A DNA stretch of 64,000 nucleotides from an uncultured Coriobacteriaceae bacterium (lineage in GTDB: Bacteria; Actinomycetota; Coriobacteriia; Coriobacteriales; Atopobiaceae). Numbering within the stretch: position 1 is the first letter of the stretch; each line of letters opens with the position of its first letter. The notes below the pieces were generated by a model that was not told the origin of the DNA, searched no databases, and saw only the letters and a program-made list of their open reading frames with translations. Below are positions 50,355-59,100 of this stretch, one piece after another. A program made the translations under genes and the position numbers. The stretch spans positions 62,001 through 126,000 of the forward strand of contig CADCPM010000056.1 of NCBI GenBank assembly GCA_902803315.1. Direction: 5' to 3'.

Positions 50355-52124
50355 ATGAGCACGTTTTCCATGCACACCCACACCTGCGACGAGCTGAGGT
50401 CCACAGACATTGGGTCTAAGGTTACCCTCACGGGCTGGGTTTGGCATCGCCGCGATCACGGCGGTCTTATCTTCATTGACTTGCGTGACCGCGAAGGCGT
50501 GACGCAGATTTCGTTTGACCCCGACAACTCTGGCGGAACCGCATTCCACACCGCCGAGACGGTACGCTCCGAGTGGCCCATTAAGGTGGAGGGCGTGGTA
50601 CGCAAGCGCCCCGAAGGCATGGAGAACCCCAAGCTCGGAACGGGCGAAATCGAGGTTCTTGTCTCGAGCATAGAGGTGCTCAACACCGCCAAGACCCCGG
50701 CGTTCCAGATCGAGGATCGCCTGGAGGTGTCGGAGGACGTTCGCCTGCGCTACCGCTACCTGGACCTTCGTCGTCCGTCCATGATGGAAAACATGCGTTT
50801 GCGCTCGGACTTTACCTTTGCGATTCGCGAGGCGCTGCACAAGCGTGCCTTTATGGAGGTGGAGACGCCCGCGCTCTTTAAGTCGACGCCCGAGGGCGCG
50901 CGCGACTTCATCGTGCCGAGCCGTCTGCAGCCCGGCAACTTCTATGCGCTTCCCCAAAGCCCGCAGCTCCTCAAGCAGCTGCTCATGGTTGGTGGCGTTG
51001 AGCGCTATTATCAGGTGGCAAAGTGCTTCCGCGACGAGGACCTGCGCGCAGACCGCCAGCCCGAGTTCACCCAGGTGGACGTAGAGATGAGCTTCGTGGA
51101 GCAAGAGGACGTTATGGCTGCGCTGGAAGACGTCCTTGCCGACGCCTTTGCCGCGGTTGGCGTTACCATGCCCAAGCCGCTGCCTCGCCTTACCTATGCC
51201 GAGGCCATGGATACCTATGGCACCGACAAGCCCGACACGCGCTTTGGCATGGAGCTTCACGACGTTACCAAGCTCTTCGCCAACTCCAAGTTCAAGATCT
51301 TTGCCACGGCTGCCAACAGCGAGGGCCAGGTCGTAAAGTGCATCAACGCAAAGGGTGCCGGCAAGTGGCCGCGCAGCCAGATCGACAAGCTCGCCAACGT
51401 TGCCGCGACCTTTGGGGCCAAGGGCCTCGCTTGGATTGCCTTCCGCGAGGACGGCTCCGTGAACAGCCCCATCGTGAAGTTCTTCTCGGAAGAGGAGATG
51501 GAGGGCCTGCGCGCCGAGTGCAACGTGGAGCCGGGCGACCTGGTTATGTTTGCGGCGGGCGAGCACATTCTGTCCTGCGAGATTCTGGGCGGCATGCGCT
51601 CCCATATGGCCAAGGCAATGGAGCTGCCGCTTGAGGGACACGACTTCCTGTGGGTCGTGGACTTCCCCCTGGTGCATTGGGACGAGGATCGCAAGGCCTA
51701 TGCCGCCGAGCACCAGCCCTTTACCCAGCCCGAGGAGGCCGACATCGAGCGACTCGAGTCGGACCCGCTTTCGGTGGGGTCGCATACTTACGACTTCGTA
51801 ATGGATGGCTACGAGGCCGGCGGCGGTGGCATGCGTGTGCACAACGCCGAGCTCCAGATGCGCATCCTCAAGCTCTTGGGCTTTACCGAGGAGGGCGCGC
51901 GCGAGCAGTTTGGCTTCTTGCTGGATGCCTTGGAGTACGGCGCGCCTCCCATGGGCGGCTTTGCGCTGGGTCTGGATCGCGTGTGCATGCTGCTGGCTGG
52001 CTGCGACTCCATTCGCGAGGTTATGGCCTTCCCCAAGACGAGCAATGGCAACGACCTTATGAGCGACGCTCCCTCTGCCGTTGGGGGCAGGCAGCTCAAG
52101 GAAGTCTCGCTCAGGCTTCTTTAG
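50355..52124 (+). CDS. aspS: Aspartyl-tRNA synthetase
   Basis: The 589-aa class II synthetase has an N-terminal OB-fold anticodon domain (KVTLTGWVWHRRDHGGLIFIDLRD), the class II core (FRDEDLRADRQPEFTQVDVEMSF as motif 2), a bacterial GAD insertion and GGFALGLDRV as motif 3. ATG 50355 follows GAAAGGAA. The flippase gene begins at or just after its stop, so the two are linked. Confidence 0.95.
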   Translation: MSTFSMHTHTCDELRSTDIGSKVTLTGWVWHRRDHGGLIFIDLRDREGVTQISFDPDNSGGTAFHTAETVRSEWPIKVEGVVRKRPEGMENPKLGTGEIEVLVSSIEVLNTAKTPAFQIEDRLEVSEDVRLRYRYLDLRRPSMMENMRLRSDFTFAIREALHKRAFMEVETPALFKSTPEGARDFIVPSRLQPGNFYALPQSPQLLKQLLMVGGVERYYQVAKCFRDEDLRADRQPEFTQVDVEMSFVEQEDVMAALEDVLADAFAAVGVTMPKPLPRLTYAEAMDTYGTDKPDTRFGMELHDVTKLFANSKFKIFATAANSEGQVVKCINAKGAGKWPRSQIDKLANVAATFGAKGLAWIAFREDGSVNSPIVKFFSEEEMEGLRAECNVEPGDLVMFAAGEHILSCEILGGMRSHMAKAMELPLEGHDFLWVVDFPLVHWDEDRKAYAAEHQPFTQPEEADIERLESDPLSVGSHTYDFVMDGYEAGGGGMRVHNAELQMRILKLLGFTEEGAREQFGFLLDALEYGAPPMGGFALGLDRVCMLLAGCDSIREVMAFPKTSNGNDLMSDAPSAVGGRQLKEVSLRLL

Positions 52125-52130
52125 GTGCGC

Positions 52131-53612
52131 ATGGAACGTCGATCGGATAGAACGGAAAAGAGGCGTAAGCCGCGGGAGCGGCGGGACGGTTCCCGCCGTT
52201 CGCGCGGCTCGCGTGATTCGCGCGGAGCGCTCGACTCGCGCGATGCCTATGGCGTTCGCAGCAAGAAGAAGAGGCGTAAGAAGAAGCGCCGCTCTTCGGA
52301 GCCGCGCATCAGGCAAATAGTGAATCGATGGTGGGATCGCCTGCTTGATGTGGCAGACAAGCGCTCTTTTTCGCAGGGCGCCTCCGAGTACGAGGCAAAC
52401 CAGACGATGCGCGATTACGTGCTCAACACCATTGGACTCGCGGCGTGGGGTGCGCTCTTTCCGATTTTGTCCATAATCGCAACGCAGCTCGCCGGGGCGG
52501 AGCATGCGGGCATGTTTTCCATGGCATTTACCACGGCAACGCTACTGCTGTACATTGGCAACTACGGCGTGCGGACGTACCAGGTCTCCGACATCGATGA
52601 GGCCGACTCCTTTGCCTCCTATCAGGTGCAGCGTGTCCTTACGGTGGTGCTCATGCTCGTCGTCGGCTGGCTGTGGTGCGCCATAAAGGGATACGACCAG
52701 GAGATGTCTCTGATTACCTGGGGGGCCTTTGGCTTTCGCGCGGTGGACGCCTTGGCCGACGTGTACGAGGGACGCCTGCAGCAGATGGGCAAGCTCTACC
52801 TTTCGGGCGTATCGCAGGCAGTGCGGTCGGTGGCGGGCGTCATCATGTTTACGCTGCTGCTTCTTGTAACGCGCAACCTCGTGGTCGCGAGCATAGGTAT
52901 GGCAATCGTGGCGGTGGCATCCTTCTTCCTGCTTACGCTGCCGCTTGCCTTGCTGGAAACGCCCAAGTCGCGCAGCGTCGATCGCGTGGAGATAATCGAG
53001 CTCTTTGTTGAGTGCTTTCCCTCGTTTGCGGCCTTGTTCCTGTTTGCCCTCATAGAGACGGTGCCCAAGTTTGCGATGGAAGGCGTACTTCCCTACGAGA
53101 GCCAGGTGTACTTTAACGCCATATACTTCCCGGCGCAGTCCATCCTCATGATCGTGGGCTTCGTGTACAAGCCGCAGCTCGTCCGCATAGCCAGCGTATG
53201 GGCCGACAAGTCCAAGCGCGCCCGCTTTGACCTTATTGTCTTTGCCATGCTGGGGGTAAGTGCGGCGGTTACGGCAGTCATGCTGTTCGGGTTTGGCCTT
53301 GTTGGCGTGTGGCTTAACGGCGTCATGTATGGCGTGGACTTTGAGCCGTATCGCATGGCGCAGTACCTCATGATCGTGGCAGGTGGCCTTTCCGCGGCCA
53401 TCGACTTTCTGTATCAGGTTATTACGGTGCTGCGCAGACAGGCGCAGGCGACCCTTACGTACCTGGCCGCCTTTGTCTTCGTGTGCCTGGCGTCGGTGGT
53501 GCTTGTGCGCATGGTGGGCTTTGACGGCGCCGTGTACTCGTATCTTTCCGTCATGGTTGCGCTCTTTGCCATGCTGGGCGTGCAGTATGCCCTCATGCGC
53601 TTAAAGCGATAA
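52131..53612 (+). CDS. Polysaccharide-type flippase (Wzx/MOP family)
   Basis: The roughly 493-aa membrane protein has an unusual Arg/Lys/Ser-rich cytoplasmic start of about 60 residues (RRSRGSRDSRGALDSRD, KKKRRKKKRRSS) and then about twelve membrane segments in the polysaccharide transporter pattern (NTIGLAAWGALFPILSIIAT, MFSMAFTTATLLLYIGNYGV). Such proteins flip lipid-linked glycans. A GTG at 52125, directly after the aspS stop, is in frame and is an alternative to ATG 52131. Confidence 0.82.
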   Translation: MERRSDRTEKRRKPRERRDGSRRSRGSRDSRGALDSRDAYGVRSKKKRRKKKRRSSEPRIRQIVNRWWDRLLDVADKRSFSQGASEYEANQTMRDYVLNTIGLAAWGALFPILSIIATQLAGAEHAGMFSMAFTTATLLLYIGNYGVRTYQVSDIDEADSFASYQVQRVLTVVLMLVVGWLWCAIKGYDQEMSLITWGAFGFRAVDALADVYEGRLQQMGKLYLSGVSQAVRSVAGVIMFTLLLLVTRNLVVASIGMAIVAVASFFLLTLPLALLETPKSRSVDRVEIIELFVECFPSFAALFLFALIETVPKFAMEGVLPYESQVYFNAIYFPAQSILMIVGFVYKPQLVRIASVWADKSKRARFDLIVFAMLGVSAAVTAVMLFGFGLVGVWLNGVMYGVDFEPYRMAQYLMIVAGGLSAAIDFLYQVITVLRRQAQATLTYLAAFVFVCLASVVLVRMVGFDGAVYSYLSVMVALFAMLGVQYALMRLKR

Positions 53613-54111
53613 AGCTGTTTGAGGGCAGTTCGTTTGTTGACTTTTGCCTGGGCGGGCAAGTTTTCATGTCCCCAAGGAGGCGCTTCCTCTCGGATTTGGC
53701 GTTTTTTCGTGGGACGGGCAAGTTCTCGGGCGGCCTTCGGACTAAGACATGCTATTCTGTTATAAATTAATGGGAAATGAATCTGTTCAAAAACACAAAA
53801 GCCCAGGATTCGCAAAAAAGTTGTCCGTTCATTTCCCACTGAATATTTTATGCAACGGGAAATGAATCTGTTCAAAAATGAAAAACCGCAGGATTCGATT
53901 GCGGAGGGTGAATTCATTTCCCATTATTAATACAGATAGCTGAAAATACGATATCCAAACTTGGGACAAGATGCCAAGCCTGGGCATGTTTCCAAGTTCG
54001 CTCGTCCTCCAGACGTCGAAACAGTGTTTCTCTTACGTGGATTCTTGTGTATATGCGAACGCCCTATACCACAGAGCGGTATTATCTTCATCACTCGAGT
54101 GAGGAGAAAAG
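53613..54111. other. 500-bp intergenic region with paired GGGAAATGAAT repeats
   Basis: The gap contains no gene. Its first part has two GCGGGCAAGTTTTC-like stretches (about 53663 and 53708). Its middle holds the paired repeats entered separately. Its last 50 bp are the leader of the second CapA gene with the GAGGAG site. It is clearly less GC-rich than the flanking genes. Confidence 0.6.
53770..53926. repeat. Two tandem hairpin units with GGGAAATGAAT ends
   Basis: Unit 1 (about 53770-53838) and unit 2 (about 53859-53926) each begin with GGGAAATGAATCTGTTCAAA, hold CAGGATTCG in the middle and end with TTCATTTCCCA, the inverse of the start. Each unit is therefore a 68-bp inverted repeat, and the two are direct copies 89 bp apart with different interior sequence. 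Confidence 0.85.
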
Positions 54112-55617
54112 ATGCCGCAGGAAAACAGACCACAGCGTCGTCGACCGGATTCCCAGCGAAGGTCGAAGGGCGCGCGTCCCACAAACGCACAACGAAGGCA
54201 GTCTACCGTGCAGGCCGGTCCCCGCACGCAGCGACCGCAGTCCCGGCCGCAAGCGCGCCAGCAAAGGCCCGCACATGCGGCGCACATGCATGGTCAGGCG
54301 CCCAAGCGTAGCGCGGCGCTTCCCATCGTAATCATCGTACTTGTCTTGATATTCGCTGGCCTTCTGGTCTTCTTCCTCATGCGCTCGTGCAACAAGGGAG
54401 GCGACGCGGCATCTGGGGAGGGGGCAGCTGGTGGCAACACGCAGCAGGCCCAAGGCCAGGGCAATACCGAGGGCGGTACGGCAGCCGCTGGCAAGGCCGC
54501 AGACGGTTCGGTGGACATAAACCTGCTTATGGTGGGCGACATCCTGTTCCACTATCAGGTGCGCCAAAGCGGTCTTCAGTCGGACGGCACGCGCAACTAC
54601 GACCACGTGTTTGCCCACATACAGGACGAGCTAAAGGACAAGGACATAAAGGTCCTCAATCAGGAGACGCCTCTGGGTGGCAACGTGTACACGGGATCGG
54701 CGCCCGACGGCTATGACGGATATCCCGAGTTCAACGGTCCGCAGGAGATGGGTGACGCGGAGGCAAAGGCGGGCTTCAACGTCGCGCTTAAGGCAACCAA
54801 CCATGCCATGGACAACAGCGGCAACTTCGACGATCCCTATACCCTGGTACGGAGCGAGCAGAACTTCTGGGCCACCAAGCATCCCGAGATGAACGTCATT
54901 GGCGAGGCGAACCCAGACGACAAGAACGCCTCGGCCGACGACGTGTACGTGTTCGAGAAGGACGGCTTTAAGGTCGCGTTGCTTAACTACACGCAGGATC
55001 TCAACGGCAACGAGTCTCACGACAAGCAGGGCCTCGTATCCATGCTGGAAGAGGAGCACGTAAAGAAGACCGTCGAGAAGGCTCACGAGCTTGCCGACAT
55101 GGTCGTCGTGTTCCCGCACTGGGGCGAGGAGTACAGCACCGAGCCCGTGGAGATGCAGAAGGAGTGGGCCAAGAAGTTCGCTGACCTGGGTGTGGACGTA
55201 ATCATTGGCAACCATCCCCACGTAATCGAGCCGGTGACCGTAGTTGAGGGTCAAAACGGCAAGAAGGTGCCCTGCTACTACTCCACGGGCAACTTCATAA
55301 GCACGTCTCCCTCCAACGAGAGCCTGGTGGGCGGCATTGCCGAGGTTACCCTGCACAAGGACGCCAACGGTTCATGCTCGGTGACGTCTGCCGAGTTCAA
55401 GCCCGTCATTTCGCACCTTGGGCTCAGTACCGACATGACGACATACCTCATCAAGGATTGGACCGACGAGCTGGCGGCGACCAACAAGCTCAATACCGAC
55501 ATAAACCCCGACACCGACAATTCCACGCTCACTCCTGCATGGGCGAATGAGTTCTGCTCTGGCGTCTTGGGTTCGGGCTACGACTCGAAGACTGGCGTGT
55601 ACAAGCTCGAACTGTAG
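54112..55617 (+). CDS. CapA-family membrane-anchored protein, paralogue 2
   Basis: The 501-aa protein has an Arg/Gln/Pro-rich cytoplasmic start, a membrane segment (ALPIVIIVLVLIFAGLLVFF), a Gly/Gln linker, and the CapA domain: NLLMVGDILFHYQVRQ, VLNQETPLGGN, ATNHAMDNSG, VVFPHWGEEY, IIGNHPHVIEP, YYSTGNFISTSP. This copy keeps the metal-site Asn-His pairs that are altered in the paralogue at 46908. Probably acts on a surface polymer outside the membrane. Confidence 0.86.
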   Translation: MPQENRPQRRRPDSQRRSKGARPTNAQRRQSTVQAGPRTQRPQSRPQARQQRPAHAAHMHGQAPKRSAALPIVIIVLVLIFAGLLVFFLMRSCNKGGDAASGEGAAGGNTQQAQGQGNTEGGTAAAGKAADGSVDINLLMVGDILFHYQVRQSGLQSDGTRNYDHVFAHIQDELKDKDIKVLNQETPLGGNVYTGSAPDGYDGYPEFNGPQEMGDAEAKAGFNVALKATNHAMDNSGNFDDPYTLVRSEQNFWATKHPEMNVIGEANPDDKNASADDVYVFEKDGFKVALLNYTQDLNGNESHDKQGLVSMLEEEHVKKTVEKAHELADMVVVFPHWGEEYSTEPVEMQKEWAKKFADLGVDVIIGNHPHVIEPVTVVEGQNGKKVPCYYSTGNFISTSPSNESLVGGIAEVTLHKDANGSCSVTSAEFKPVISHLGLSTDMTTYLIKDWTDELAATNKLNTDINPDTDNSTLTPAWANEFCSGVLGSGYDSKTGVYKLEL

Positions 55618-55779
55618 TTGGGTGCGGACAAAATCGGACGTTTGGCTGGCCAAAGGGGCTGCGGATAACTTCGGACATTACGGCCTTTCCCAGGGGTTCG
55701 TAACTTCCGATTTTGTTGGCATGCCGATAGGCGTCCGTCGCGCCCTACTCGGCGTCTCCCGCTGGACGGGGTCGGGGAG

Positions 55780-56030
55780 GGCCGGGCGCACTTTTCGCTC
55801 CACAACCGTCCCCACCGTGCGCACAAATGGCCGATTTGTGTGCACGGTGGGGAAAGTTGTGGACCCAAAAGTGGACCCGGCGGGAGGCATGGCATCGGGA
55901 AGTGTGCACGGTGGGGAAAGTTGTGGACCCAAAAGTGGACCCGGCGGGAGGCGTGGCACCGAGAAGTGCGCACGGTAGGGAAGCCTTTGGGCCCAAAAGT
56001 GGACCCGGCGGGGAAGGGGCGGCTTACCGG
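55780..56030. repeat. GTGCGCAC-family hairpin and three 64-bp tandem repeats
   Basis: A hairpin (TCCCCACCGTGCGCACAAAT with ATTTGTGTGCACGGTGGGGA, 55807-55855) leads into three tandem copies with 64-bp period starting at 55839, 55903 and 55967. Each copy contains GCACGGT(G/A)GGGAA and AAAAGTGGACCCGGCGGG. The hairpin core matches 38812-38852. The remaining parts of the 55618-56197 gap hold no gene. Confidence 0.87.
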
Positions 56031-56197
56031 CCGCAGCGCATCGTCGTATGGCGCAGAGCATCGGAAGTCAGAAGTTTGGGGACCGACCCTGTTGTTTGGT
56101 AAGATATTGATATGCGAGCCGTTAGCGAATAAGTGCAGGTCGGGGACTATAAGTCTTTGGGCTTCCTATTCGATGGACAAAGACGTTGGGAGGTCGC

Positions 56198-59100
56198 ATG
56201 CGCCTACGCAAACACATCCGCATTATTGTTCCGATTCTTTTGACCCTCTGCGTCGCGATTGCCGTGGCCCTGCATGCGCAGACGCCGGCAGGCATGCCGA
56301 CCCAGCCAGCATCACAACCCACGTCGGTCGGAAACGCCGAGCAACCCGCCGAGACTCCCTCGCCCAGCGAGCCCGCAACCGACTCGTCTAACCCCGCCGC
56401 GTCGGTCGCACGGGATGCAGAATCCACGCAGGCCAACGAACCCGCGAGCACCACACCTGCTCCCGAGACCTCTGCAAGCGAGCCTGCGGCAAGTGAGGGT
56501 GCCTCCCCCGTACGCGAAGAGATTCAACGTCAGGCTCTTGCTGCCATCCCGCATGTCGAGCGGCCCAAGGTTGCCTCAAACGCAGCGTATGAGCCGGGCG
56601 TGGTGCTCGTTACGGTGCGCGAGGGCACAACGCCCGAGCAGCTCTTGCAGGCCATGGCGACAGCAGGAGTAAAGAGCGTGGAGCGTAACGATATTGAGGC
56701 CGTGACGGACGACCTCATGATGGCAAAGCTCGCTCCAAACGCAACGATCGACGACGCCATCTACGAGCTGGAGAGCACGGGCGTTGCAAAGGGTGCGCAG
56801 CCGAACTACCTGTACGAGATTGTGGGGGAGCAAGCATCGGCATCCGATGGCACCGAGTCCGCTGCTGAGCCCGCGCTGGAGGAAACTGCAGCGACGAGTG
56901 AAGACAAGACCACCGGCAGCACCGACGCTCCCAAGGCAACCAATGCCCCCAACCTCGCGGCCGAGTCCACCGCCCAGCCCGAGGCGCAGCCCACCGCCCA
57001 GCCCGAGGCGCAGCCCGCCCAGACCGACGATCAGCCCGCAACCACCGCTCAATCCACCTCGTCCACAGCGGCAAGAGACTCGCTCAACGACCCCCATGCG
57101 AACAAGCAGTGGGACCTGGACAGCATCGACGCCCTCGACGCCTGGGAGTTCCCTCCCGTAAAGAATGCCACGGCAACAGTCGGCGTGGGCATAGTGGACA
57201 ACGGCTTCAACAATTTCCATGAGGACCTCGCGGACAACGTCCAGAGCACATATAACGCCACGACCAGAGAAAGCGCCCCTGTGTACTGTCCTCCCGGCAC
57301 ACCAACTGTCGAACACGGCATGCATGTTGCCGGCATCGTAGCGGCCACATCAAACAACGGAAAGGGCATTGGCGGCGTAGGATTCAACCACCTCAAGCTC
57401 TCGTTGGTAAGCCTTACGAGCGAAAGCGATCCCACCGGCATTAGCGCCGGTGATGTTGCGGCAGGCTTCGAATACCTGATGAAAAACAAAAATCAGTACA
57501 ACATTCGTGTGGCAAACATGAGCATTGGTGGAAAGACGCCCAGCCTTCCCGACGCAAATGACGACGTCATCCTAAAAAAGATTGATGAGGCATACGCCGC
57601 GGGAATCGTAACGGTGGCATCGGCGGGCAACAGAACCAGATATGCCGAACCGCCCTACATCAACTATCCCAGCGACTACGACACCGTGGTGAGCGTCATA
57701 AACCTGCAAAACACCAACAGCGACGACCCCAAAAGCGTGGAACGGAGGGACGGTTCCAACTACAACGACAAGGACGAGACCAGCAAGAACATCTCGGCCC
57801 CCGGCACCAACATATACAGTACCTACCCGAGCGGCTATGGAGAGATGTCGGGTACGTCCATGGCGGCGCCGCATGTTGCGGGTGTCGTAGGCCTCATGTT
57901 TACGGTTAATCCAAACATGACGACGACCCAGGCAAAGAACCTGCTGTATTCCAGCGCCCGCGACATTGGCGAAAAGGGCTGGGACGAACAGTTCGGCTGT
58001 GGCGAAGTGAATGCCTCCGACGCGGTTCGCGCTGCCGCGGCTGGCACCATCTCGGGCCCCGAGTACCTTGCCGCTGGATCGAATGCTACCTATACCTTGG
58101 GCGCCAAATACACGGGATGGTCGTTTTCGTCGTCGAGCCCAAGCGTGCTTACGGTCGACAGTAACGGAAACGCAACGGCGGTTTCGGCCGGCATCGCCAA
58201 CGTGGTTGCCAGCAGCGGAAACTCTTCCATCTCGCAGCGGGTGACGGTCTTTGGTCCCATAACGGGAAACAGTCTGGTGGCAAAGAACGGGTCCGAGGCA
58301 CTTGTCATCACCACGCCCGACGAGTGCGGTGCGCTCTCATGGGAGTGGGAGTCTAGCAGCGATTCCGTGGCGACGGTAACCAACAATGGCGTGGTGCACG
58401 GTAAGGGCGCGGGCAATACGACCATTACGGCAACATTGGCGTCCAACTCATCCGTCTCGCTGAGCTACGACATCACGGTATACGACGCGCTCAAGACCGA
58501 TGTGTATGTGCCCAAGGGAGGCACGGCTGCCCTCACGCCCGACGCATCCGGCTTTACCAGCCCGCAAATGGTCTGGTCAAGCACGAACGAGCAGGTCGCA
58601 ACCGTCGATTCCGCCGGCAAGGTAACGGCGAAGAGCGTTGGCGGAACGGTCGTGAGCTGCACGATTACAGAAGGGAGCAAAACCGCCACCAACGTATGGT
58701 GCGTCTATGTGTACGGGCCGATCGAAGGCGATTCGCAGGTGGGAATCGGACAGAGTACGCAGCTCAAGGTGGCAGGCATCAACAACATGCCGCAAGACCT
58801 TCAGTCGGGCTGGACGTGGTCGCTTGGTGCCGGCTCGAGCAGCGAGGTGGCAACGGTGAGCGAGAGCGGCGTGGTGACCGGTCAAGCGCCGGGAACGGTC
58901 ATCGTTACTGCAACTAGGGGGCAGATGAGTTTTTCGCGTGAGATGCAAGTAACCCAGGCAACGCCAATATCGCTTGCCAACGCAAAGGTGAGCATTCCGC
59001 GGCAAACCTATTCGGGCCAAAAGCTCACGCCGGTTCCTGTGGTAACGCTCAACGGAGTTACGCTTGCTGCTGGCGTCGATTACGAGGTGGTCGACCAAAA

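Noticed and set aside
50283-52505. 740-codon reading frame on the minus strand
   Set aside because: It is the shadow of aspS and its flanks; no start site or domain supports it.
46908-55617. Capsule operon around the two CapA paralogues
   Set aside because: The two genes are separated by an adaptor, aspS and a flippase on mixed strands, and no PgsB/C or glycosyltransferase genes are present.
55839-56030. Tandem 64-bp repeats as CRISPR or origin iterons
   Set aside because: The copies are contiguous without unique spacers, no cas or replication gene is near, and the unit relates to a dispersed hairpin family.
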